A stretch of 64,000 nt of DNA from a virus. Below the pieces are notes generated by a model. That model was not told the origin of the DNA and made no database searches. It saw only the letters and a list, made by a program, of their open reading frames with translations. Of this stretch, positions 8,701 through 19,600 are shown piece after piece. Each line of letters opens with the position of its first letter. The first letter of the stretch is position 1. The stretch spans positions 62,001-126,000 of the IMG/VR virus record IMGVR_UViG_3300042526_000402; one strand, 5' to 3'. Both the position numbers and the translations under genes were made by a program.

Positions 8701-10622
8701 TAATCTTCATTATATATATTTCTAATATATTTATTATTAGGATATAAGCTAGTAAAAATTTTAATTGCTTCAGCTCTAGTCACAGGACTTACCCAATCTA
8801 TATCATGTATTTGATTTTCAGTTGGTCTATATACAGTACCTTGTTCAGATAGTGTTATACTTCCTGTAAGTACAAAATATGGAGCCATTTTTTCAATAAT
8901 AGACTTTCCAAACTCATCTGATTTCATAGCTTCTTCTAATGATATTTTAGAAACTGGTTTTCCAACTGAGCCCGGTTTAAATACTGATTGTGTTATTAAT
9001 GACTGATTTTGTAATAGTATATTGTCTGCAATAATTCCTACATTTTTATTAATTCTTGAAATTTTAATCTCATTTAATAAGTTAAAGAATTGTCTTATTA
9101 AATTTTTGATAGCTTCAATAAGTGAACTTGGTAGTTCAGTGTTTGTTTTGTTATGTAATTCTTTAGATATCAAATCTCCAACAGCATCTAAAAGTTCATC
9201 TTTTGATAAATTTTTAAACATACCCATTTTACGCATGTTACCTGTTATTTCAGTTACAAGAGGATTATGTTGCATCATATATGCAATTAATTTACCAGCT
9301 TGTTGGGGATAATCAACCTGATTATTTTTATCAGTATAAAGAATTTTATTTAAGATATCTACATGTGCTAAACTATCAATACCTAATTTGTCTTGAATAT
9401 CAGATAAGACCTCAGTTTTTATACCAAACTTAGAAAGATATGTTGCTAAAGTTTTATTTAGTTCATTGTTTAAATCCTCATATATTTTAGGATTATTTAA
9501 TAAGTCAGTCTTATCTATATTTATTTTATTTATAGAAGAATTTTTAATGATTTCACTAACTATATTATCTACATCTTTATCTGTTACAGTACCAGATTTA
9601 ATTTTTTTAAGAAGCCTGTAAGCATTGTGATCATAAATACCAATTTGATTTAGTATAGGAAATACTTTATCATAATTTCTTCCTTCATATGCACTCTTTA
9701 ATTCAAATATTAAGCTCCAATAATTGTAAAATGTATCATACTTTTTAATGTCTTCATATGTTACACTCTCAGGTTTTTTCTTAAATATTTTCTCAACTAA
9801 ATTACTACTACTGAAGTAAAGATTTTTTATCATATCTTCTCCTCTGAAGTTATATGGTTTGTCTACATTAAGTTTATAAAGACCTTTTTTCTCAAGCATT
9901 TTACCAATATCTTCAGGTACAGATGCAACAAAATCAATATTAGAAATTAATGTACCTAACTCAACAAATAACTCTTTTATATTAGGAGAAGACATCAGTC
10001 TTCCTTTAAAGACATTATTTTTAGCATCCCATTCACCAAAGAAATATGTACTTCTTGATTTAAAAACTTGTAAATTTTCAAACACCTGATTAAATTTTTC
10101 TCTAGTAATAGCTTTACCCTCTCTTTTTCTATCCATAAGATTAACATAGTTATTATAGATATTATCTATTTCTTCTTCAGGTAGATTTAGGTAAGTACCA
10201 TTAGATACAATTTTAAAAGAGTTAACATCTGGTAATTCAGATTTTTCTTCTCTCATAAATTGAGGACCCTCTTCATCAGTATTAGGTACAATTGACTGTT
10301 TAGCTATTTCATTTAAAGCATCATACTTACTTTTTAGTACTTGTAATTGTTCAAACAGAGGTACATTAGGCTCTGCTCTTTCAACTTTAAATGTGGTATC
10401 TCTATAGTATGTTGAATTTCTTTCATCAAGAATTTTCTTACTTGTTGTATCAAACAGCATTTGACCATTTGTAACAAGACCATATCTATCAATTGCTAAT
10501 TGTGTTAGATACTTGTTTGCTTTTTCAAACAATGAGTCATTGATGATTTTTCTTGTATCATCAATGACTTTTACTTTTCTCAGAGTATTAATTGCATTTA
10601 CTGTAACTTCACAAACCATCAT
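2736..10622 (-). CDS. giant putative virion protein with NTase-like motif, zincin motif and LysM domain
   Basis: From ATG 10622 this is 2,628 aa. That start forms a TAATG overlap with the upstream stop, as at other junctions here; an ATG nine bases upstream is also possible. Visible in order: a GS (587-588) followed by HDID (606-609), resembling the GS...DxD core of nucleotidyltransferases; HEFAH (854-858), a zincin motif after a region with a possible third ligand (EE) near 910; long helical, coiled-coil-prone stretches (about 1000-1700); a LysM domain (about 2302-2347, YKKGETFEEIAKKYNVT) of the peptidoglycan-binding type; and two hydrophobic segments near 2465-2480 and 2510-2525. Together these suggest an ejected protein that meets the cell wall and is perhaps processed. 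It is the last gene of the minus-strand block. The domain calls are motif-based. Confidence 0.75.
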   Translation of the reverse strand: MMVCEVTVNAINTLRKVKVIDDTRKIINDSLFEKANKYLTQLAIDRYGLVTNGQMLFDTTSKKILDERNSTYYRDTTFKVERAEPNVPLFEQLQVLKSKYDALNEIAKQSIVPNTDEEGPQFMREEKSELPDVNSFKIVSNGTYLNLPEEEIDNIYNNYVNLMDRKREGKAITREKFNQVFENLQVFKSRSTYFFGEWDAKNNVFKGRLMSSPNIKELFVELGTLISNIDFVASVPEDIGKMLEKKGLYKLNVDKPYNFRGEDMIKNLYFSSSNLVEKIFKKKPESVTYEDIKKYDTFYNYWSLIFELKSAYEGRNYDKVFPILNQIGIYDHNAYRLLKKIKSGTVTDKDVDNIVSEIIKNSSINKINIDKTDLLNNPKIYEDLNNELNKTLATYLSKFGIKTEVLSDIQDKLGIDSLAHVDILNKILYTDKNNQVDYPQQAGKLIAYMMQHNPLVTEITGNMRKMGMFKNLSKDELLDAVGDLISKELHNKTNTELPSSLIEAIKNLIRQFFNLLNEIKISRINKNVGIIADNILLQNQSLITQSVFKPGSVGKPVSKISLEEAMKSDEFGKSIIEKMAPYFVLTGSITLSEQGTVYRPTENQIHDIDWVSPVTRAEAIKIFTSLYPNNKYIRNIYNEDYQTDTWLIAPEGYTIENLTFDNSKKVLKDGVEVGNTNKIVGYDVVDINGNIVSSYVPLTDSHTGDVEAKLIDIFSYPKDIKEKATGKKIILNSGVELEIADWRNTFKAKLDFGRLKDIWDYNRYVPNDNVYKPKKSTLNISLDSINDSISRELGEVLAKKLAAKMNVEYQSVTPKEAQEILSRSSKPYMGEPAFYFAGTVYFVGDNLNANTALHEFAHPFVQAIRRNNIDLFENLFNELERSTEGQAIINHVTKLYPELGTNTPLFKEECIVFALQMNAMNKINNQIESQGFESFINKLLAALKDIMRRVFGTGVKVKDLKSTDTISDLADRLLNDEELDLGDIPTNITEADIVMFYKDVVERADELLKHASPEAAQAIINQTYLNNKAAVTQAREFNTGKDAVNKAMLQRALLKEGTTELLPAVDKSLRGFQDVIPTNNINAESVIENSLNAEEKIQEMARIKAVALVNSMDRIKSSSINTLNELRIIEQNDSLINNRNIVALLQLYKSTANSWMNLVDEINNILEDSTIDSDNPFYQTVNEILNNSKMVVKKVSDIYKKNNVQFFVEITGYMTKFVEEQLNTNLKTALKNLPADEQEAEVDNLYNKVVKGTIQDEDLIRLYEKGVPKEVLNRFIEQYNTYVINEKRINDVLSGKTKDVSWFNRWLESYSSSNDPIVGSLAMYIQNEKTEVENEVWDKSQIFRNKLSKILPQVNFSKLNSLQIRDMVAGKDTIFYIDKKTGQPVPKEVWTFLNEFGNGWRYEKDKLEYEYAEAKDGGDKNKIAEALDRVRKFNKAYMWQEYVPEFYEKDDIFNTSDIGKLAYLSKKNAFDNFINLQNQFEKELERFENYSTIEAAFRSYQQLYSLYYEDGTEKVDDPANDNYDKSIAEVLIQHRNATSDFYEWVPITNSLDTAYNEFVTELEAKNIKRTDPAFEIELRKWEKQNVKIKYSDEFYENRAALLNRLSEIQARMKQSMNLTFDISGAYKTISDLIFTYRDEFGQPDTTQLGEDRIRKIKELEQDIINFREKFDYQTGLPKEEADTLNFLLQKSKTESLDSSEAKTLNNLIQKQKDNGIDVGLVEEMTEIFSSLSDLSSKVPTEYYLEAINTYLSKYNVTEVTDITVDNFVNSEEFEELLEKDDELRKWFVLNHVTVKKYEKGKQVEKLQRTSANSVLRPSDGKYFITTKIFDNETQQEVTLLGVPNARHSRREVKNKYRTIPRGANREDYIGKYINNKGEFLPRSFEPGTKYSAEDDRFIDKRYQALKANPNSPEFELLNLMKDHHLEMQQNAGNYGKLYLDVPRYTTKKGDFYQVFQKGQYGDKFNNVNANVKEWLKQKFGKSTEDYLNDLNYDSDNNLVNTDLNGDEISYIPVTGIFNIDADIADADVFNSLFRYGLSLQTQKQLHKSLPLVQSVLSTLEDPKNQPKNLDKKSKQLQNAKTKVREYANLRTSTYNRLEQVRSLIEREYYGRKVSDMEEANPRLTKWMGNLTKWSSGASLRLNIPSDLKNQFSGYVQTIIESTGGRFVTSRDLALSAAWATKAMFDWSSNGIYTTGPGNLSTQLVQIFDPNFKTTDQYGNTIYRSMFKDMMNFEWTFMHRKFGEMEVAMRLFGAFLYGQKVEQTLPNGSKATIRYVDAWEQDENGIARLKAGIHPGWSNISVYHTYKKGETFEEIAKKYNVTVDELKAKNRIKSEIQVADGQEIIISKSENYKLFKNRLQGTSRALFGVYDDFGQPEGNKLLLYRMFFFMRQWFTPMFVNRFGMDTSKENFGGARYDWALGKTTKGFYINALQVIYRGIKSKGVEFQFMTDDEKGDLKRATAEGMITVITSLLASMLFGYDDDDKDRWKKIKARSGAINSDTFNTYGFLTNHALLLLLGVQAETSAFIPLPQIGGVNLGADDYAKMLTSTSTVFGNTILTYMEIIGDILNFATFNEAGRYKRDAGPYWFQKKGELKIWKRAFNLMGFSGGAGDPEALLKNLEKGASRIR

Positions 10623-13600
10623 TAAGAACATTTAAAAGGATCAGACTCAAAACCATACTTTTGTAAGATCTCATCATCTGACACACCTTGTTTATTATAT
10701 ACTATATCACTTACCTGTTTATTCAAAAGAGAACCTGGATTCAAATATCTTAATTTTTCATATAACTCTCTACTTAAATATACAAATAAATCTTGAGGCA
10801 TGAGGTCTGGATTTCCAAATCCTGCTGTAGGAAGTGCTATATCAAACCCTTTTTCTTTAGCATTTTCAGCTGCACTCAAAATTTTACTCCAGTATTTTTT
10901 AATTTCTTCTTTATCATCTGCTGATAAGTTAGCAAAATTATCATCTTTACCATCAGATATCAAAACTGGAACAGTCATATCTGGAGCATGTAATTGTAAA
11001 ATAGATTGGTCAGTAAAGTTTTTGTTTCTACCATCTTGAAGTTCAGAATTAGTATAAGAATGTAAGAAAATTACTTTAGAGTTTTTATTTGTAAGATTTT
11101 TATAATAAATACTATCTTTATCTACTGAATCATACAAGAATACATTTGGTTCATTAGTCTCAATTAAATCAGATTTAACATCTACTAATCCTAATGGAGT
11201 AGCAAGTGATTCAACACTAGTAGATAGTTGAGTATCATAATCAGTAATATCTTCAGATTTAATATCCTCAAGCATTTGTTTATATGATTCAGCATGTCTA
11301 TCTATAGTTTCATCTGATACATTTGCTCTGTTTTCTCCTCTTACTAGTTGTGCTTTAATTCTTTGTTTGGCTAACTTAGCATTTAATGGCATAAGTTTAT
11401 ATTGAATATTAGCATTAGGTATTGCTTTTTTAATAGCTTCAACAAAAGGTCTTCTTTTATCTTTAGTAAGATTGGTAGTATCAAACACTACTTGTTTACC
11501 TTGTTTAATAGCTTGTATAGCTCTATTAGCTGCTTCAATATAAATCTCTTTGTCTTTAGATTTATTATTTATATCTCCTGTAAATTCAACTCTCATTGCA
11601 TCAGGTTCTATGACTACTAAATTTTCTTGAGGTAAAGACTTTATAAATGTAGATTTACCACTTCCGCTTGTTCCTATGGGAAGTATTACATCAGCTTGCT
11701 GTTGAGTTTTTGTCTTACTAACTTTAATTTTATTAATGTCAAAATTTGTTAAGTAACTTTTGAACTCTTTTTTAGTTGGGTTAGTCACCTTGTTATTAGC
11801 AAATTCAAATTTTTGTAAGTAATCACTAAGTAAATACTCTCTTCTTTCTGGATCATTTTCTAATACATTTAAAACTTCATTACCGGCATCTTGTATAATA
11901 TCAATTACTTTAGTATAATCCACAAATGGAACTAGGTTATATGATGATTTGTTTATACCTGATTGCAAGTATGCAAAGATCGGAAGCATAGAAAACACCT
12001 CTGTTATTTTCTTTATGTCAGCATCATTAAGCTTTAAAGCTTTGGCATAATTTTTTAAAACTACTGGATTAGCTAAGTCTTTTAAGTTACTAATATACAT
12101 GTTAGCTTTAGTACTGTTAATATCTCTATCAGCAATACCTAAGTTAAATATAGTTTGGTCAAAATTTGATTCTGATTTTAATACTGCTAAAACATCAAAC
12201 TTTCTAACTAAATCTGGATACTCATTTATGATTTTAGATACTCTATTACCATATGCTGTATCTGCATTATTAAATAAGTGATAGAAATTAAAAGTATTAT
12301 CTAATGCTTTTTCTGCTAAAAACTTTTCATACTCAGCTTTAGATTGAGAGTCTTCTTTAGGGAAAACACTTCTTAAATATTCTCTTTCTATAACAAACTT
12401 TTTGTACTGTTCAAAGTTTTGATCTTTTTCAAGTGCTGTAAAAGTCATAGGATCTACTTGGTGTAGACCTAATACAACATATGGGTTATCATCCTCAACA
12501 TCATCTGTAGACCATGCGTTGTTTTCAAATTGTAATTTTAAAACTGAATCATTTACAAATAAAGTTTTTGAACCATTGTTATTTGTTTTAACATATGCTC
12601 CAAAATATTTAGACTCAAAGTTTTTAACAGCCAGTTCTTCTTTTAAATCATAAGACATGTATGTGTCTCCTAATTTGCTTTTAAGTAAAGCATTTTGGAA
12701 TATATAACTTACAAAATCATTTCTAAATGCATTAATGAACTGCTTCTCATTATCTTCACCAAAAGTTTTTTTCAACACATCATCTAATTTACGTGTCTTC
12801 TTTAAGTCAATTATATAATTACTAAATGCTTTGTTATATCTCAATTTAAACAAAGGTTTACTTAATGCTAGTGCTAGAGGTCCATTAAAGAAGGAACTGA
12901 TAACAGAATCTTTCATTAAACTATTAATCAAAGGAGAAAGAACCTCATCTTCTAATAAATCTTCTATTGTGCTCTCAGATAACTCAATATTTGATAACGT
13001 AGTATTAGTATTAGTATCAGGATTTGCATTCATCTTAATCTTAGTTATACCCTTGATTTGATCTTCAATCTTCAAGTAATGTAAAAACAGTAACAAAGAT
13101 TTGTTCTCTTTCTTTATATCTGGGTTAACAGAAGATTTTTCAATTAAATCCAACAAACTTTTTTCTGAAAAGAATTTATCTTCTCTACCTTTAAAAGCAG
13201 CTTCTAAAAGCTTATCTGCAGTATCTAATATAACAGCACCTTTTGCATTAGAAGGAAGTATGTTTGTAGGAAAATTTTTAGCTATGACATTTTTCATAGC
13301 ACTGAATTTAACCAATCCTCTAGAATCAACAGCTTTACCTAACATAGGTGCAAAAGTGGAACCAATTAAACGTTGTTGTTCTACATAATCTCTAACTAAT
13401 GGTTGTGACACAAAGTAAATAGCTTCTTTAACAGGTACTCCTGCTTTGATTAAAAACAATAATACAGGTGCTACTTCATAGTTACCTTGAATAAAGAAAA
13501 TCCAGGCATCTTTTTCAACATCCACCCAACCATTGATTGCTTGTGAGAATACATCTGATATTTTATTTATATTATCAACATCATAGATATCTGAAAGAGA

Positions 13601-16600
13601 AATTCTTTTTTCTCCATCTACATCCATAGTTCTATGTCTTAGGGCAAGAGTAACATTTCTTGTTGTCTCTTTATCACCAGACTTACTCAAATAAGTGTTA
13701 GGAAGATTTGCTCCTATAGAATTAAACAAGATATTAAATGTATTTTCAATAGCTCCTAAACCTAATGTAGCTTTACCAATCATGTTAGACTCATGCTTAT
13801 ATAAGTTATATCTTGTTTCAAGAATTCTTGTAGGGCTAAGTTGTTTATCCTTACCTTCTGTCATCTTAGTACCAAAAGGATTATAATCCATAACATATTT
13901 AGCTAATTCATCAGCTGTTTCTTTAAGTAAGAAAGTACCATTAGGTGTAATTAGAGATACAAAGTTTTCAGGTAATTCTAATATTGCTTTGACATCTTTA
14001 ATTAACTCATTTTCTAAACCTGCTTTTTGTTGTTTAAATAACTCATTTAAAGATTCACCTGCAGCATTTTTTTCTTTTACAGTTTTTTTAACAGCTTCAA
14101 TATCAGCTAATGTTGGTTTAATTAATTCACCATTTAAACCAATATTAGTCATGAATATTGTAAGTTTATCAATATCAAAGTCACCCCCTGACTTAGCAAC
14201 TATCTCAGCTGGAGGTATGATAATATTACCTGCTTGAGCTGGTAAGAATTGATAAACTTCCATAAACTCCATAGAGTTTAGACCCTGAACCGGAATCCTA
14301 ACCCCTACAAGAGTTATTGCTTTTCTGTTAGCACCATCATTTGCATCTAACCATTCATCATCTTTGATTGCTCGGTTTAATCTATCTATAGTCTCAACAG
14401 TTTCCCCTTTATATTCAAGATTCAACAAGTTAGCATAGTCCCCCTGTAATGCAATCATAACCTTCATTGCTGCAGTTTTACCATCCGCCTTCTTATGATA
14501 TGTAGGAAGTACATTGCTACCAACCCATTTTTTCTTTTCTTCATCTGTAGCATTTCTGAAATTTTCTGTTTTAGTAACATTGTTTTCATACATTGCAGAA
14601 GACACTTGAACTAATGGTTCACCTTTAATTTTTTGCTTAATGATTCTTTTATTAATCATAGACAAAAGCACTTTCTCAATTTTAAGTACTTCAGGGTGAT
14701 ACGATAAGTCTATTGCAATCTCACCAGAATCTAATGCATCAATAAAGTCTATCAATTCATTTCCATAAGCATCTTCTCTTTCTAGGTTAGCTCTAATAAG
14801 TTCTAACAATTTAGAAATACTGTCTTTATCTCTTGGTGCATATTCTCCTTCAGATACTTCATCATAACCAATTTCTTCAAGTAATTCTAACTTAACTAAC
14901 TCAGTATAATCACTTACATCTTTTAAGTATTTCTCAACAATTGGTTTAGCACTTGGAGAAATAATATCACCATTTTTATATAAGTTGTCTAAAATCAACT
15001 TTCTCATCTGAGTAGAAAATATAGACTTGCCTTTAAATTCAGCATTTACTTCAGTTTGATTCTTTAAGAATTCTGTAAAGATTGTATTAACAGTAAACTT
15101 ACTGTCTTTAAGGAAGTTACCATCTTTATCAAAGATCTCATCACCATTTCCTACATGACCAATTTTAGAACCAGATTGATAAACAACATAGTCTACTTTA
15201 TCTTGCATCATTTTTAAATGTAAATCATAAAGTGGTGTACCTTTTATTGCTACACCCGGTATGATTGGATTAAGGGAAAACTTATGAAAAGATGTTACTG
15301 GTAATAATTCTGATTGCATATTTCCAGCATACTGTAATTTATAAGGAGGAAAAAATTTAACTATATCTACTACAGAAACTTCTTCACCTTTAGCAATTTT
15401 TGTATAAAGTTCTTCTTGCTCTGGTAACCAGTTTCCTTCAAGATTTTTTAATTTTCTGTAACCTTCAAAAGTAACATGACCTTGACCATCACCAATCTCC
15501 ATACCTCTATAACCTTTAAGTGTTATTTCAGTAAGTTCTTTTGCTTTGGCTTTGTCTTTTAATCTTGAGTAGTAATCATCATATACAGCATCATAGTACT
15601 CATTATAATAAATTGACTCATCTACAACTCTTTCTTTTAAAATAGCAGTTTTCAAAGTACCATCAAAATTTCTTGATGTTACACCATCATTAGCAAATGA
15701 TTCTGCATAGATGTTTGGTAATGAATTTACATAAGTTAGTATTTTCATATCTGCAGAGAAGCTTCTACCACCCCCGCCAAAACCAGCATTTCTTTTATGG
15801 AATTCTTCTTTAGCGTGATTATACTGTGCAAAGTCTCCATATATTAAAACAGCAGTTTCAAATTTATGCATCCAAGAGTTGTAAGTATAGGCCTTCATCA
15901 AGGTCTCATTTACTTGCTCATTGGAAAGTTTTTCAAAACCAGGTACTCTTTCTTTTAATCCAGAGTCAATATATTTAGCTTTTTCTAATTCAGCTAGATT
16001 CTCTTCTGTAAGGGCTTGAAAGTATGCTGTAACATCTTTCTCTATTCTTGCTCTTAAATTAGGATTAGAGTTAATTACATCCATCATGTCAAAAGAAGTA
16101 TCTTTAGTGTCTACTGCATTATCTATGATAGCATATAATTCTGTTTGTGTTTCTTCTGTAAGAACGTCATCAAATGCAGTAAATGCATTCCCAGCCATTG
16201 TCTCAGTTTTGTTCTTATCTTTTCTTTGTACCTTTCTGTTATAACCCTTGTAGTTTTTGAGAACATCTTTGTTTAAACCAAACTTAAATATTCTATTAGA
16301 CTCAGCCATTATGTAGCCAGCAATGATATCAAAAGCTCTTGATTCACCAGGACCATATGGAGCAAAGTTTTTAATGTCTACATATAACTTACTGTCATCT
16401 TTAATAACACCTGTATCAATTTTACCAGTTACAGTCAAACCTTGAGCCATTTGTTTAGATGCATGTCTCATAAATTCCTCAACTCCATTCATCAACATAG
16501 TGTGAATCTCTTGTAAGAATTTACTTGTTTTGTCCATAGAAGCTGTAGAAATACCTTCTTTCTTTTCCTTACCACCTTTTCTATCTTCTATTAACTGTGT

Positions 16601-19600
16601 ACCAGCAACATTATTGATTAGTAAAGAGTTGTTTAATCTGCTTCCGTCAGGTTTTTTCTTATCTCTCAAATTAAAAATAGAAGCTAATAATTGAGAATGT
16701 AAAGAATAAGGATTGATATCTTCAGATAACCAACGCATGTGTTGGAACTTGTTACTTGGATCAGCTTGAACTCTTGTAAGTTCTTGCCATGATTTAGCGT
16801 GATTAATAGAAGTAATTACTCTTGTTGTTGTACTATCTAAGAAATGCTCCCATACTCTATTTCCTTCAGGACTTAAAGCACTAAAATTTGAGTACTTATC
16901 AGAATTAGCAGCTTGTATTTTTGCTAATTCTTTTACTCTACTGTTTGAAACATTAGTTTTAGTATTAGTAATAGGGTCCTTAGTAACACCCTCCATTATA
17001 TATTTGATAGGATTAGATGCAATAAATCTTGCTTCAACATTTGATGATGCTACAGCAGCTCTAATAGTTTTAAATATTTGGTCTACACCATATTTAATAC
17101 CAAATTTTGGATCATCTACTATGTCTTTGATAGCTTTATTTGTATAATCTAATCTTATACCTACAGCATCTAAGAAGTCTTTTGATAATTCTGATTTAAA
17201 GTTTCCTTGCTTATCTGTAAAAGTGCTAAAAACTTTTTTGATATCTAATACATACTTACTTTCTATTTCATCAAAAATTAAAAATTTGTTTGTAGATGGG
17301 ATATCCATAACAAAACCGAAATTCCAATCTCTAATCACACTTGTTACAGGAAAGTCTGCTTTAGCCATTCTTGCATCATAAACAGCATCATTGTTTTTAG
17401 CAGGAGTTTTGTTTATGTTTAATTGCAAGTAAGAAATTCTTGGTTTCTTTAAATCTTGCCAAAAGTTCACATCTATACTAAACTCAGTATTGTCTTTGTA
17501 TGTGGTAGAAGATGGGTTAGGTAGTAAACTTAAAAGTTGTTTTATCTCAGGTTCTGATTTAATTGCATTTTGTAACTTGGTATACATCTCAACTTTATCA
17601 AAAGATCCCGCAAGAATTTTAGCAAGCTTATTCCAAATAATATTAAAATCTACTAATATAGGTTCTCCAAACTCATTTAACTCATACTCAATATTAAACT
17701 TAGTCACACCATCTACAACCTCAGAAGTAAATTTACTTCTGTCAACTTTATAGATACTACTTAAAATAGTTTTAGTAGCTTCACTAGCTTCATCTTTTGA
17801 TGATATAGTATTTCCACTATCTAATTTAAATGTTTGAGATTGCTGCATGTTTGTAGGATCATTATCAACTTCTACATAAGTATTTGCTAGAATTTTAAAT
17901 CTTGAGTTTTCCAAGTGATATGTAACAACTCCAGACTTTTGACTTCCTTCTACAGATTCCCTTACATCTCCAAAATTGGTAATCATTTTTTCAATGAACA
18001 CCAAATTACTTAAAAGATTATCTGGAACATCTTCACCATTTATTGCTAATTCTGCAGTCTGTCTTTTAAGATTTTCAAACATTGTTTTCAATCTCTTTTG
18101 AACAGTCTCATACATAGCAACACGGTTACTATTGTTGTAAAGAATTTTAATAGCACCTCCTGAATTATCCTTAGCTTTATTATAAGCCATGAATATTTTT
18201 GGTAGGATACTATCAATTAAACTTGCAGCCTTCAAAGACTCTGATTCTGTAAATTCAGTGTATTGACTTTTAAATTCTTTAAGGGGTCTGATTACTTTAG
18301 CTCTGTTAAGTTTAGTAAACATAAGGTTCTCTGTAGAAGGTTGCATATGTTGCAATAGCTCTGGTCTATTAGATGCCTCATATAACTTATCAAACAGTTC
18401 TTTAACTGCAGGAATATCTCTTGGTCTTAGTACAGCTTGTGTTCTAGACACTTTACCAAAGATGTTATTTAAGAACTGGTATATTCTTCTGAATATTTCA
18501 CCCAAAAATCCTTTAGGTTCTTCTTTTTTACCTTTGCTTTTAGCATAATCTCTAAAATCTTCAGCAATATCTTCTTCAATTTCAAAGAAAGAGTTGTTGG
18601 CCCACTTTGGTTGGCCCTTTAATTCACTGTATAATTTAATTTTTTCTGCTTTTGTTAAGAATAACTGCGAGAATCCGTGCCATGCTTCATGATATATATC
18701 TATTGGAGTACCTCCATCACCTTCATAAAGTGTAATACCAGTACCCATAAATGTTGCAAAAGCATCTGAGTTTACAACTTTTGATATTCTTTCTAAACCA
18801 ATAAGACCTAAATGTTTATACTTTTTATTTTTTGCATGCTGACTATCTTTATTCAATGGAGAATTTTTCCACCAATCTTCAGCTGCTGCTTTGTCAGCTT
18901 CAGTAGTAAATAACTTATCTAAAAAAGTTTCCAGTCTTTTATTTCTTTCAAACATATCTGCATCAAAATCATCATCAAGATCCTCTGGCATGTCTGATAA
19001 ATCTACTTTATCTATTGTATCATCAGTAATAAAATTTACTTCTTCTTCAAATGGTATTTCTTCTGAAACAGCTTCTGTTGCAATTCTACTCTCTTTATAT
19101 TTTTCTTCATTAGTTTTAGGAGGAGCTGAGTTTACTTTTACATTTTCTGCTTCAATTGCATATTCAGAATCTCCCATGTATTCAGCCGGAATCTCATATG
19201 TTAAATATGGATTATTACCATAAGCAAATTTTGCATATTCAACACTAAAATTAGCTTTAGCATAATTTTTAATAAAAGGAATATACATTACAGTATTAAC
19301 AGTAATCTTATCACCATTCACCTCATAATCTGGAAAGTAACCAAGAGCCTTTACTTTCTCATTAAACTGTACTGAAGCAGGATAACTGTTACCTTTTTTT
19401 GAAGTTTTATTAACTTTAAGATGACCTTTAATTATAGCTTTAGCTTTATCTGTGTATAATTCATCTCCTTTTATTACAGTTTCTTTACCTTCAAAATCTT
19501 TAATACTAACTACTAGAGCACCATCTTTAATTTTAACAGTAATATTTTCTCTGTTGTATTTACCGTAAAAACCATTACCTGATTTTTCTAAACTATTATC

